A stretch of 64,000 nt of DNA from Rhexocercosporidium sp. MPI-PUGE-AT-0058 (Eukaryota > Ascomycota > Leotiomycetes > Helotiales), in the NCBI GenBank assembly GCA_020746875.1, contig JAGTJL010000038.1, forward strand, positions 124,001 to 188,000, in the 5' to 3' direction. Positions 46,127 through 58,624 of the stretch are shown in pieces (position 1 is the first letter of the stretch; each line of letters starts with the position of its first letter). Position numbers and translations under genes: made by a program. The notes beneath the pieces are model-generated. The model was not told where the DNA came from, did not search any database, and saw only the letters and a program-made list of their open reading frames with translations.

Positions 46127-47310
46127 TTTTATTATTATTATTTTAATAAGAGATTTTAAATTACTTTTAATAAAGCGTAATTCTAATTTAAAGTTAAAAG
46201 TTAACTTACTTAGCTTATAGTACTCGCTTAATAAGGATACTATTAGGCCTAAGACCTTATCGGCCTCGGGATACTTCCGGGAAATAATTATATTATTTAT
46301 AACAAATTACGTAACTTATAAACTTAAAATAATATTATTAATATAATTAAATTTAAACGCTTATATTTTATTAAAGTATATTATAACTTAAGCGAAAAAT
46401 AAATGTAATCGTAAGAAATGCTTTATAATTATAATTATAATTTTTAAAAGATATAATTTTTTTTAAGAGCTTACGAAATTAAAAAAATACTTAAAAAGAG
46501 ATTTTTAAAGCTCGCTTATATAATTATAATACGTATACGAATCGAGTACGCGTCGCAGCTATAAATATAAAAAGCGACTTATTAACTTATTAAAATAATA
46601 CGAAGTAAATTATAATTAAACTTAAGAGTATCCCGTTAGTATAAAACTTATTTATTAACTTTTAAAAAGAGCTTTATATTTTTTAAAAAAAAACTCGAAA
46701 TATTAAAGTTATTAAAAATATTAAGTAATTCCGTTAATAATCGAGCGAATTTATTCAAGCGATATGCCGACGGTTTATTATACTTATTAAAGACTATAAT
46801 ATTTAAATATTTAATAATAATATTATTAACTTTTATAAAGTAATTACGTATATATTAACGGCGTAATAAATTAATTTTTACGCTTTCATAAACTTTCTTA
46901 ATATTTATTAATAATAAAAAAAACTGGCTAATAATATTAAGTCTTTTATTAAAAGAATTTAAAGAATATCGTTTAATATACCGAAAGCTAAATATAATAA
47001 AAGCGGAGGCAAATAAAATAATAATAATCTTAAGAATAACAGATCTCGTAAAAGAAGCCGTAAAAAATATTTTAAAAATAATAATAAAAAGCGCGCACTT
47101 AACGGCGCTTTTTTAACTTTTAATTCTCGATTTTTTAATAAAAATAAAAATAATAAGAAGAAGAATTATATTAAGAGTATTATATTTTATTACTTTTATA
47201 AATAAAAGGGTTATTAATTTAAAGATTATAATTATTTTAAGTTTATATAATAAATGTAAAATAATTTTTAAAAGCTAAAAGTAAAAGAACGTTTTAAAAT
47301 AATAAAAAAA

Positions 47311-47561
47311 GGAGACAGCTAAATCGACACACGGAAATAACTAAATCGACATACGCTAAGCAAGCGAGCCGAAAATGAAGAGTGCATTTATTACTATTAG
47401 AATTTGTATGGATACCTATGTACAGTGCATAACTGGAATTATGCCAGCTTATCAAAATCATTATCTGCTTTAAAGTCTGCATCTTAAGTATATACCTTAA
47501 TGTCATTAATTACCTGTCGTTGTATTATAGCTGTAGTAATTATAATAGCCAATAATAATAA

Positions 47562-47620
<59 letters not shown>

Positions 47621-47876
47621 ATAATAGTAGTAGTAATAGTAATAGTGATAGTAATAGTAATAGTAGTGTTTACTTAAGTAATTTAAATAACTTTAATTTT
47701 CATTCTTAACTAAGGGTAATTATATAATTATAAATATTTATATTATATATAAGACTCTTTTGCTAAGTAAAACAAATTAATATAACATAGCGAGGTTAAT
47801 AAATAATACTCGCCAAGTTAATACATTTTTAGCGTATGTCGATTTAGCTATTTCCTATGTCGATTTAGCTGTCTCT
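47311..47876. mobile_element. MITE family B, full copy (about 566 bp)
   Basis: Left TIR starts GGAGACAGCTAAATCGACAC and right TIR ends CGATTTAGCTGTCTCT; about 45 bp of near-perfect inverted repeat built of two half-sites (AGCTAAATCGACAYACGGAAAT and ACTAAATCGACATACGCTAAG). Interior less AT-rich and carries an (AGT)n tract. Inserted just after the gag knuckle of the plus-strand gypsy element. Confidence 0.87.
47566..47620. repeat. (AGT)n microsatellite, 55 bp, degenerate to 47,675
   Basis: About 18 uninterrupted AGT units followed by AAT/GAT variants. Lies inside the MITE. It produces an open frame of serines (47,500-47,709) that is not a gene. Confidence 0.9.
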
Positions 47877-48625
47877 TAAAAAAAACTCTTTTAATAAAAA
47901 TAAATATATATTATTATATATATTAAAAAATAAAAGCCGTTTAATACCGAAAAAAAAATAAGAAAAGATAATATTAAATTTTAAGTATTAAAAGCTTAAA
48001 AAATATTCTTAAATATTTATATATTTTTATAAAATTAAAGTAATTTAAAATAAGTATAAATACGTTATTTAATAATTTAATAAATAATAATTTAAATTAT
48101 AATTTCTTTAATAAATATAAAATTAAATTATAAAAATTTCTTTTTTTATTTAAATATAATTAAAAGTTTATAACTTTTAATAAATATTAATTTTAAATAA
48201 TTAACGCTTATAATTTATATATAATTATATAAGATAATTATAAAACCTCGAGAATCTTTTAAAAAAAAATTTATAATTATAAAGACTTAAAATATAATAT
48301 AATTCTTAAAATAAAATACTTTAAATAAATATAAAAGCATTAAATATTATAATTAAATACTTAAGAAATAAATTTATATTTTAATTTAAAACGAAATTTA
48401 AATTATAATAATAAAAAAGTTTATTAATATTTTTAATATCGATTTTAAAACGGTATTTTATATTATATTTATATTTTAATTTAATTATAATTATTTAAAG
48501 AATTTAAAATTATATAAATATTTAAAGTAATCGTAAGATATTCGTCTTAATACCGGCGTCGCAAACCCGTCGTAAGTATTAGCTATTTAGCTGAAGACTC
48601 CTAAGCTAATACTTCTCTTAAATTA

Positions 48626-51144
48626 ATAGCCGGTTCACCTCCTGTATACTCGGGGACTCGCTTACAGTCGGGGAAAGCGAGTGTCCCGCGAAAGCGAGTA
48701 TCCCGCGCCAGATCGCGTTACTAAGGATTTTACCCGTAGACTATATCTCCTTATAAACAAATTTTCAACTAAGACTCTTACATAATATTACCTTTAATAA
48801 AACTATAACTCTTACTTAGTCTAAAATAAAAAACCCTTAATAAGAGAATTACGTCTCTCCTTTACCTATTAAAGAGTAGCTAATTACGAATTACTACCTT
48901 AAACATATCATTAAATCAGACTACGATAAAGCTTTTATAAAAGCCCGCAAATGAAAAATTGCCTATCCTACCGAGCAATTAACTACTACAGCACAAATAT
49001 ACTCTATTAAGGAGGATTCTCTAAAGAAATCTATTAATAAGCTAAAAAATTAAATACGGAATTCGCAAAAAAACGTTTAATACGTATAATAAAATAAACA
49101 AAATATTAAATAATACGCAAAATCAAGCAATTATACAATACTACTTAAATTAATAAGAAATCGGCCTAAGTGCGACGTATAATATAATTTATATTATAAT
49201 CTGCCACTTAAAACAAGTATATTATTATATCTTATACGTATCTTTATTAATAATTACAAACTCAATTTCTAAATCAAAAGCCTCCTACACAATAATAATT
49301 CCAGAATTAATTAAAAAACCACGCTAAGCTCTATATAATCAAAATAAAACCTATCGCACACGCACGACTTAATACATATATAAAAAATGAAGTTCGGGAG
49401 TAATTTAAAAAGCTAAAATTCGCTATAAATAAATATAAAATTAAACAAACACGGAATATTTTAAATATAAACGAATTAAAAACACGAATTAGCTATCCTA
49501 CTAAGGAATTTATTATCGTTCCAATACAAGCTAAAGAACTATATACAGCTTCTCCTAAGAATCGCAAATCTGTCACGATTTTAAAAATAATATATACAAA
49601 TAAACAAGAGTTACTTCTTTTATTTATTATTATTCCTAAAATTAATATTATAAAAAATTAAGTTATAAAAGAGCTAAAAAGAAAGGAAATAATTACTTAT
49701 ACGCCTACAAGTTATATTAATAATAAGAAAATAATAAAATACTCAAATTACTTAATTAAACACACTAAAGCTAAACTAAATAAGCCTTAAAAGGTCTTAC
49801 TTTTAGACAACCACGAATCTCACTATTTTAAGCTATTCCAGTTAAAGTGCGCCGAAAATCATATATACCTTTTCTATTACCCTTTTCATTTAACGCACGC
49901 TTTATAACCTCTCGACGTTAGTATATTTCGGCCTTAAAAACACTACTATAACTTAGCAATTTAAGCCGCATTACAAAGCCTTAATTTTAAATATATTATT
50001 ACCTCCTTCTTCCGCGACCTCACTAAAATCCGTACTTAAACCTTTAAAAAATACACAATTATAAACGCATTTAAAACCTCCAGAATATAACCTATTTCTA
50101 TAAATATAAGAATCGCTAAAATAAAAAAGTATAAAAAGAATCATAAGAAAAAAAATGCAAATAAAATTAATAAAACTTAAAGTAAAGATAAGCAGGATTT
50201 ACTATCCTTACCTCTTTCTATATAAGATATTATATAAAAAACTATTATAAAACTTATTATTTTAAAAAAGAAAGATCTTATTCAATTTTTTAATAATACT
50301 CTTATTATATTTAAAAATATCGTTAAAAAAGGAACTATATAATTATATAAAATATATTTAATTACTTTAAAGTATTCCGCGCTATAAAAAAAGATTTAAA
50401 TTAATAATAAACGAAAGAAAACTTCGCGGAAAAATATATAAAAAAGAGGAAAAGCTTTTATAATAAATAATCTTTAAGAAAAAATTAAAATAAAAAATGA
50501 AAAAAAGTTAGGTAAAGCTTTACAAAAAGCAAAAAAAAAGCTCAATATAGTAATTAATAAAATAAAAAATGCTCTTTATACAAAAGGTATACAAACACGT
50601 AAAAACAAGAAATCACGACGAAAGCGTCTCAAAGTCTATACTCGGCGAAAAGAGCTTCTTCTACTTAAAGATCTTATTCCAATTAAGGATTTTAAAAAGT
50701 AATTTATAATCCTTAAATAATCTTTATATAGCAAAAAGGCTTTTCTATAGCTTTTAATACAGGTTTATAAAGCTAAAGTACAGGCAAAAATAATAAAACC
50801 AGACTAAAAAATAAAGTTTAAATTTAGAAATACTCATTCCGAAGTAATTAAAGATTACGTCGATTCTAAGTCTAACCCCGATAATTAAAATGCTCTCAAA
50901 AAGTCGTTAAATGCTAAGTCTAATAATAAATCAATTAATTCAATTGCTTATTAGGCCGATTTCGTATTTTTTTAGTTTTCTTTACGAAATTAATTATTAA
51001 ATCTATCTAATTTAAGTGATAACTACTAGTAAATTTAATAACCTTAATAAATTCTGACGTGGCGCGGGACACTCGCTTTCGCGGGACACTCGCTTTCCCC
51101 GACTGTAAGCGAGTCCCCGAGTATATAGGAGGTGAACCGGCTAT
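48626..51144. mobile_element. pogo-like DNA transposon 1, 2,519 bp, 85-bp TIRs
   Basis: TIRs 48,626-48,710 and 51,060-51,144 both start ATAGCCGGTTCACCTCC and match at 83 of 85 bases; TA flanks each end (48,624-48,625, 51,145-51,146). Each TIR holds a hairpin CTCGCTT...AAGCGAG and a tandem pair GCGAGTGTCCCGC. The TIRs are GC-rich, the interior RIP-degraded. Plus-strand DDE_1 transposase inside. Nested in the plus-strand gypsy element. Confidence 0.93.
48830..50950 (+). pseudogene. pogo-like DDE_1 transposase relic
   Basis: Plus frame shows, with stops, an HTH region (about 48,830-49,030), SPKNRKSVTILKII (49,555-49,595) and YFFYLLL/LLLFIIIPK (family 'LIxxKG'). LLLDNHESHYFKLFQLKCAE (49,801-49,860) holds the second catalytic Asp (DGHxSH in relatives). 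Then NHIYLFYYPFHLTHAL, a stop, PLDVSIFRP (third Asp), LNFKYIITSFFRDL and a lysine-rich C-terminus to about 50,950. Stops are TAA at expected Gln/Trp. First Asp not placed. Same family as the relic at 61.5-63.5 kb. Confidence 0.82.
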
Positions 51145-51329
51145 TAGCTCTTCTTAAAGAATAAATAAGATTCGAGTATATTATCGATATTAATATACTA
51201 CTTTTGTATAGCCTCTTTTATAATTTTTCCAACTTATAACTTATTACGCTTTAAGAATATCTTATTACCTCGTTATAAAAAGAATAAATTACTTTATTTA
51301 AAAAACCCGGAAGTACGTTAATATTATTT

Positions 51330-53100
51330 ATATTAAAAAAAGATAAGAAATTGCATTTATATATAAATTATTAAAGATTAAATAAAATAACGATTAAAAA
51401 TTATTACTTCTTCCCTTTAATCGATAAGACCCTAAACCATTTTAGCAGAGCTATAATATTTATAATTTTAAATTTAAAAAATATATATTATTATATTAAA
51501 ACTAGGCCACAGCTAAAGCATTATACGGAAATAACTAAATCACCATATGCTAAGGAATTTTCTAGAATCCGGAGGGTGCATTTATCGCCCGCGCCCTACT
51601 ATACTAATTTATACTAAAAGCTAAGGGCAATATATACATCTCACGTAATTATATTTTTATAATCCTTTTCAAAGTCGAGTGCATTAGTTTGCTTTCGTTT
51701 TGCCTTATATTTACTCTCACAATCGTAAATATATAATGTATCGCGTGGCTTAATATTTCTCTTTATAAAAGAATAACCGTTAGCTCTTATATACGCCTAA
51801 ATAACAGTAAATCCAGTATTAAGATTAAAGTAAATAGCTGCAGGGGCATATGGCCGCAAGGCTCGCCAGTGAAGGTCGATATGTTAAGTAGGAAAGTATA
51901 AATAACTTTAAAGGTCAAGTTTAGTAAGGCTCAAGGGATTCATCGACGGCCCTTGGCCCCTAATACAATTAGTCTAGTAGGGTGTGGTTAATAAATGCGC
52001 CCGGCGTGTCTGGAAAAACCTTGGCGTATGATAATTTAACTATTTCCGTATGGTGCTTTAGCTGTACCCTAAAACTAAAGAAAAATATAAATAAAAAATA
52101 GCTTTTTATATAAAATATAAATATTTTAAATATTTAATAATATTTTTTTAGGCTATTTAATAATTTAATTACATTTTAAGCGTATATTAATAAAGCGTTA
52201 ATAAAATTAATTAATTATTTTATTATTATATATCTTAATAATATCTTAATTTATTTTAAGAATAAAAAAAGTATTATAAGTATATTAAAGTTATTATAAA
52301 ATAGTTATATAAATATAAGCTTTTACTTAAACTTAATAAATATAAATTTAAAATAAATTAAATCGAGTTCTTAAAATTTAAAATCGGATTAATTAATATT
52401 TAAGCGGATTTAAAGCGGATCCGTTTTATTTAAAAATAACTAAAGCCGGAATTTTATAAAAAATATTTAAGTTTTTTTAAGCTTCGCGAATTTTTATTAT
52501 AAATTTATATTAAAATATTTTAAAATAATTATAAGCTTAATAAAAGCTTTTTAAAATATAAAAAATAAAAAAAACTCTTTAAATTCTTTAATATAATTAA
52601 AAAAAAAGCTTTAAAATTTTAAAAGTAGCTTTTATTAATATATTAATTATAAGATATTTCGATCTTACAAAGCGCATTCGAGTTCAAGCTAATGCTTTTG
52701 CATTTATAATTATTAATACTCTTTCTTAATAAGTTATTTTTAAAGCAAGATTTAAGCGATACTAAAAACCCGTTACGTATTAATCCCGTAAAATAATTAA
52801 TATTAAGCGGAATTATCTTATTTATAAAGAGCTTTTAATTATCGTTAAATATTTTAAGAAATAAAAGCATTACTTTAAAAACAGCTAATATATCATTAAA
52901 ATGCTTACGAATTATAATAACTTTAAGTATAATAAAGAAATATCTCGAGATTTAATAAATATAATAAATAATATATTTTACTACTTATAATTTTGAAATT
53001 TATTACCCTAAGAATATCGTAAATCCGGTAAATAGATTATCGGGAATTTAAAAGCCTTATTAATATAATATTACTTAATTATTAATATTTTAAAATAAAT
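51330..53100 (+). pseudogene. Gypsy reverse transcriptase-RNase H relic
   Basis: RT start: LFILKKDKKLHLYINY, RLNKITIKNYYFFPLIDKT and LNLKNIYYYIK (51,320-51,500), clearly the 'KKDGxLRxCVDYRxLN' to 'LDLxxAYHxI' block. After MITE A copy 2 the frame resumes: FGLFNNLIIFQAYINKAL, then IIIYLNNILIYFKNKK with YLNN at 52,231-52,242 in place of YLDD (both Asp to Asn, RIP-type). RNase H: YKELLIIVKYFKK (52,825), KHYFKNS, MLTNYNNFKY and the tail NLLP.EYRKSGK (family 'YRKGxxNPxD'). Stops are numerous and RIP-type; no catalytic activity possible. Confidence 0.85.
51505..52069. mobile_element. MITE family A, copy 2 (565 bp)
   Basis: Starts GGCCACAGCTAAAGCATTAT and ends TTTAGCTGTACCC; TA on both sides (51,503-51,504, 52,070-52,071). 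Inserted inside the gypsy RT, between the LNLKNIYYYIK block and the FGLFNN block. This is the least RIP-altered copy; its middle (51,700-51,960) is GC-balanced. Confidence 0.9.
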
Positions 53101-53760
53101 TAAAAAAAGCTTTTATAACTACTTTACGAAGTCGAAGAGTAAATATTAAAGCATTCTTAAACGAAGATTATAAAATATTATTAAAAAAACTATTTAATAT
53201 TATTTAAAATCTTATTAATAAAAAGCCGGACTTAATATTAATAAAACCGGAACGAATTACTTAAAAAAGAATTCTAAAAGCTAAATATATAAAACTTAAT
53301 CTTTTAAATATTATACTTAAGATAATAGCTTCATTCGTAAATATATTATTATATATAAAAAGCGAAAGTTAATTATTTATTATAAGAATTAATAATTATA
53401 AATATTTTATTTTAATATTATAAATAAGAATAATAATTAAAAGTTAAATAGATTTAGCTTTATTAATAAAGCCGCTGCGGGATTTAATTATCTTCGCTTA
53501 GCGTAATAATAAAATTATAAAAGTATAATAAATGTAATAAGTAAACTTAAATTTTAATTAAATTAAAAGTAAAACTTAAATATATTAAGACTTCTTCAAT
53601 AAAATTCTAAAGCTTATATCTTAAATAATCTAGTATTAAGAATAAAAATTATAAAACTTCATTATAATAACTTATTAATAAAATATTATAATATTATAAA
53701 GACTTCGTAATTCTTTTATAAATCTTACTTTTGAAATAAAATAAAAACGATATTAAAATA

Positions 53761-54148
53761 TGGGTATAGCTAAAGCACTATACGGAAATAGTTAAATTAC
53801 TATACGCTAAGGAATTTTCAAGAATTCAGAAGGTGTATTTATTAATCGCGCCTTATTATATTAATTTATATTAAAAGCTAAATATAATATATATATTTTA
53901 TGTAATTATATTAATTTATTTTTATAATCTTTTTTAAAGTCGATATATTACTTTAAAGTATTAAGTAAAAAAGTATAAATAACTTTAAAAATTAAGTTTA
54001 ATAAAGCTTAAGGGTTTTATTAACGGCCCTTAGCTTTTAATATAAATTAATATAATAAGGCGCGGTTAATAAATACGCCCGGCGTGCTTAGAAAAACTTT
54101 AACGTATAATGATTTAGTTATTTCCGTATAATACTTTAGCTGTACTTT
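53761..54148. mobile_element. MITE family A, copy 3 (388 bp)
   Basis: Starts TGGGTATAGCTAAAGCACTA, ends TTTAGCTGTACTTT, flanked by TA (53,759-53,760, 54,149-54,150). Same orientation as copy 2 but lacks about 175 bp of its interior. Lies downstream of RNase H in the gypsy element. Confidence 0.88.
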
Positions 54149-55404
54149 TAATTAAATAAAAATATTTCCCAGAAGATTATAATATTTAATTCTTAATATA
54201 TTTAAATCTCAAGAATATTAAAAAAATTCTTAATATATATAATAAAAATTATAAATTAAAAAATTAAATATTAAATATAAAAAAGTATAAAACTTTTACG
54301 TAATTTATAAAAAGCTTAAAAAGATTATAAAAAGTTAAAAAGCCGAGAAAGCATTATTAATTATAAATAAAAATATTCTTTTTTTATATTTTTTTATAAA
54401 AGTTTTAAAAGTTTTATTAAAACTTTAAAAGTAATATTAATATAAGTATAAAATATATAATATTATATTAAAAAAAATAAACGTATAAAATATATTTAAA
54501 TTATAACTTAAAAAATAACGAGATTTTATTTTAATTATAAATTAATAACGTAACTTTATCGTAAGTACTTAAAATATAAAATATTTATTTTATAAATTAA
54601 ATTATCTAAAAATCTTAAATTCTTTAACGTTAAACCTAAACTTATATTATAATATATATTAAGCGCTAAAGAGTTGCAAGATATCTCTTAAAATAGCTTT
54701 AATAATCTCGTTTAATATAATGTCGCCTTAATATAATATTAATATATATTAATAACGGAATAAATACGGAATACTTATAATAATAATTATAATTTCGTAA
54801 TACAACTGAATCTCTATTATTAATTCCTTTATTAAGCCGTACGTAATCTAGTCGGCTTTAAAAGCGGAATTAATAATATAAGCGTTCTTAAACTTAAATA
54901 TATTATCGATTAAGTATATTATATTTTTATAAAATTTCTCGAACTCTTTTATTTCGTTAATATATTAATAATATTTTAAAGGAAAAAGTATAATTTATAA
55001 GAGGAGTATTAATAAAAGAAGATATTTAATTAATATCTTTTTTATTAAATTTAAAAAATATACGTAATAAGAAATTAGTTATGCGGTGCTTCTCGAGTCA
55101 AGTAGCGAAACTCTAAACTCCCGTAAGAAGCGTAAAGTTATAATCTTTAAAGGCGACGCCGGTATTATATTAATTATTCTTACGCAATTAGTTTTTAAAA
55201 TCAAAAATAAAATTCTTTATAATATAAATATCTTTATAAAAGATATAAAGGATTATTTATTTTATAATTAATATACGGTTCACTTTTAACGCGCTTAATA
55301 TTATATTATTAATAAACTTTATAAATATAAGTATGTATAATAATATAAACGGCCTTTTACTCGAAACAGCGGTCGTAATTCTTTTTACCTTTTTTATTAA
55401 TATA

Positions 55405-55472
55405 GCAAATTTTAGGAAATTCCTTAGTATATAATAATTTAGTTATTTCCGTATAATACTTTAACTATGGCC
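55405..55472. mobile_element. MITE family A, terminal fragment (copy 5)
   Basis: Only the right end is visible: AGGAAATTCCTTAGTATATA to ACTTTAACTATGGCC followed by TA. No left end within 600 bp. It marks the right border of the plus-strand gypsy relic. Confidence 0.65.
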
Positions 55473-55684
55473 TAAAGTGTTCCCGAAGTGTAGCAAGTTA
55501 TAATTCGGAAAAGTTATAAAAAGTTTATACAAAAGTAATACGTTGGTATTAATAATATATTCGAATTTAATTTATATTTTTAGAAAAGCAATTAGCGAAT
55601 TATTATTATATATATTTATTATATTTATAAGCCAATTCAGAAAAAGTATTGCTTTAAGAGTTTTTAATTAAATAATTAATACTT

Positions 55685-56295
55685 ATAATAAGTTTACGAC
55701 GTTAATATTAAGACGAATATCTTACGATTACTTTAAATATTTATATAATTTTAAATTCTTTAAATAATTATAATTAAATTAAAATATAAATATAATATAA
55801 AATACCGTTTTAAAATCGATATTAAAAATATTAATAAACTTTTTTATTATTATAATTTAAATTTCGTTTTAAATTAAAATATAAATTTATTTCTTAAGTA
55901 TTTAATTATAATATTTAACGCTTTTATATTTATTTAAAGTATTTTATTTTAAGAATTATATTATATTTTAAGTCTTTATAATTATAAAATCTTTCTCGAA
56001 AGATTCTCGAGATTTATAATTATTTTATATAATTATATATAAATTATAAGCGTTAATTACTCGGAATTAATACTTATTAAAAGTTATAAACTCTTAATTA
56101 TATTTAAATAAAAAAAGAAACTTTATAATTTAATTTTATATTTATTAAAGAAATTATAATTTAAATTATTATTTATTAAATTATTAAATAATATATTTGT
56201 ATTTATCTTAAATTACTTTAATTTTATAAAAATATATAAGCGTTCAAAAATATCCTTTAAGCTTTTGACGCTTAAATCTTAATATTAATTTTTTT
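55685..56295 (-). repeat. Inverted copy of 47,960-48,563 (gypsy internal segment)
   Basis: Read on the minus strand this matches the plus-strand segment 47,960-48,563 over about 600 bp; long stretches are identical, the rest differing at scattered C/T and G/A sites. Both copies end at ...GTAAGATATTCGTCTTAATA. It is therefore part of a second gypsy copy in the opposite orientation, or an internal inverted duplication. Confidence 0.85.
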
Positions 56296-56334
56296 TTATA
56301 TCTTTTTCTATTATGTGTATGCCCATCCATTTTA

Positions 56335-57135
56335 TTTGTACGGAATCGGGCCCGTAATATAAGAAGGCCGAGGCTTTTACGGTATTAATGAAATCAGTCT
56401 TATTTATATTTAATTACGCCGGCGTTTTACTTTCTTTTACGGGTAACTTTTTTTATATATACGCTTCTTTTTTAGACTTTTTTAAAGGCTAGGAATTAAT
56501 TTTTTAAATATAATTACTTTAAACTTTTATAAAGCTTTACTTATTATGAACTTTATTTAATAAGTTAATCTTTTTATTTTATAAGAAAATAATATAAAAA
56601 GTAAAAGAATAGTTCTTTATTAAGTAAGTATATTTAATAACGCTAAACTTATGGGTAATACTTGCTTTAGCGATGCCGCTTATAATATTTTTCATAAAAT
56701 TATAAAATTTATAAATCTTCTTTATATAATTAAAAGCGAAAATGCTTTTAATAATAAATTATTTTAAAATACTCGCGATAATAATAATAAGGAATCTTTT
56801 TATACTTATAATTAGCTTGTTTATATTCGTAAAAAGAAAAGCAAAGTTATAATTTAAACTAAAAGTAATTTAAATGTATTCAATTATATAATAAATAATA
56901 TAGAAAAAAATTATTTTTAATATTAATATTAATTTTGCGGCTTTAAGTATATTTATTAAAGAATAGATCGCTTAAAAGCAGCGCGAGCTCGAAGAGTATA
57001 TGCGCTTGTTAACTAAGTTTAAGGTTAAGAATACTTACGCGAAGACGCGGCTCGCTTATTATAAGAATAGTCTTGCTAGACTTCGCCGTCTCCGGGCAAT
57101 TTCCGTCGCTTATATAAATATAATAAATAAATAAC
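56335..57135 (+). repeat. Repeat B, copy 2
   Basis: Direct repeat of 36,305-37,115, less degraded: e.g. ACGCGGCTCGCTTATTATAA here against ACGTAACTCGCTTATTATAA in copy 1. The first 170 bp contain ATTACGCCGGCGTTTTAC. Sequence just beyond (57,180-57,290) resembles the gag start of the plus-strand gypsy element at 46,135-46,235, suggesting repeat B is the 5' part of that family. Confidence 0.7.
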
Positions 57136-58624
57136 ACGCGGTTAAAGAAAGCATTTAACGAACTCGTAATATAATATTAGATTTTATTATTACTATTTTA
57201 ATAAAAGACTTTAAATTATTTTTAATTAAACGCGCTTTAATAAAAGTAACTTTAAGCTCGAAAGTAAGTTTACTTTTAAGAGTAATTATGAAAAGAAGAG
57301 ATTTGACGTGAATAATAATTCCATTACTTCGGGGGAAAACTAAGTCTATATAACTACTTTTAGGCGCCAAGCTATTTAGCTCTCGCATCGGCTATTTGCT
57401 CTCGCATCGGTTATTAGCTTTATATTAAAACTATCTTTATATTATTAGAGCTTCCGGGGTTTAAAACACGGAAGCTTAAGGCTTCTGAAAGCCACTGTTT
57501 TAGCCCTAAATAACCCTTTACCGGAAGCTTAAAGCTTCCGAGGTTTAAAGCACGGAAGGCGAGGCTTTATGCGAAGCCGGAGTTTTATGCAAAGGCAGTT
57601 AAGTTATAAAAAGATATGTTTAATATAATCTTATATTATTAAGCGAGTTTAGCCGAGGCTTAATATAATCTTATAAATTAAACTTTCAATTAACATAATA
57701 ATTTTAAATTCGAAATCGATTAAATATTTTATAAGCTTATGCTTAATTAATAAATATTAATAAAAGAGTAGATTAATCTTTAAGATTTAATGAAATTATA
57801 TATTATATAATTATAATAATAATTTAATTAAGCTAATAATTATTTTTTTAATAAAAATTAAGATTTTTTACTTAAATTAAAGTAAATAAGCAACCTTAAA
57901 AATTATTTAATAAAAAAGTAATTAAAAAAACGTAAATTTAAAAATAAGTATAATAAATAAATATAAATACTAGACATTAGAAATATTTAAGCTAAGTATT
58001 ATATTAATACTTATTTTATTTATATAACTTATTAAATATAAATTAAATTTAAAGAAATATATTTTAAAATATAAATCTAGAATTATTATTATATAAAATA
58101 ATTTTTAAAGTAAATTAACGATTGTTTTAATATACGTTAATACGCTTTTATTTAAAAATTTCCTAATTGTTATAGCGCTTATAAATTAATATAACTTAAA
58201 AGCTATGTGCTTCGACGTAATTAATACGTTTATTAATATTTTTCGGAGTATTAATAACGAAATTATATATTATAAATATCTTTTAATACTAATAACACTC
58301 GTTAATATAGCAACTAGTGTAAGGAAAATATAACGAGCGTTTCTTGCAGCACTTAATACTATTTATTTTGCAAAGAATCCTATAGTTTTAATAACTGAAA
58401 TATATATTATAAGTTAATCGCGTTCTTTACGGAATAAGCGAATTTTTTTACTTATAATATAATTACATTAGTAAAACTTTAATAAATCTAAGACTGATTT
58501 TATATTTATAAAAACTATATACATTTATAGTAAGATTAATTATAAAATTAGTATTCTCTTTATATAACTAATATTAAATAAAGTTAATAATAAGCAAAGC
58601 TTCGTAAAGGTTTAAAGCTTATAT
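57136..58624. other. AT-rich relic with a GC-rich tandem island
   Basis: 57,150-57,300 is gag-like (matches 46,135). 57,600-58,620 is AT-rich with no readable domain. No gene. Confidence 0.4.
57370..57575. repeat. GC-rich island with tandem and palindromic repeats
   Basis: CTCTCGCATCGG occurs twice at about 57,380 and 57,398. GCTTCCGGGGTTTAAAACAC (57,451) and GCTTCCGAGGTTTAAAGCAC (57,533) form a direct repeat of about 82-bp period, and GGAAGCTTAAAGCTTCC at about 57,524 is a perfect palindrome around one base. It stands out against RIP-degraded flanks. Confidence 0.65.

Larger units (their letters stand above)
46130..55400 (+). mobile_element. Ty3/gypsy retrotransposon relic, plus strand, split by at least four insertions
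   Basis: Gag-like sequence starts at about 46,135; its C-terminal CCHC knuckle survives only as FYYFYK...GYxFKDYN near 47,185-47,240 (Cys to Tyr, His to Tyr). A segment at 47,960-48,563 reads like the protease-RT linker (KYNIILKIKYF, family 'YDIILGxxWL'). RT begins about 51,330 and RNase H ends about 53,060. Nested insertions: MITE B (47,311-47,876), pogo-like transposon (48,626-51,144), MITE A copies 2 (51,505-52,069) and 3 (53,761-54,148). 54,149-55,400 should contain integrase but is unreadable. LTRs not identified; ends approximate. Confidence 0.75.

Noticed and set aside
47500..47709. 69-codon open frame with a long serine run
   Set aside because: It is the translation of an (AGT)n microsatellite inside a MITE.
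48626..51144. Tandem GCGAGTGTCCCGC units in the TIRs considered as a CRISPR-like array
   Set aside because: Only two units per end, no regular spacers, and they are part of transposon TIRs. No CRISPR array in the window.
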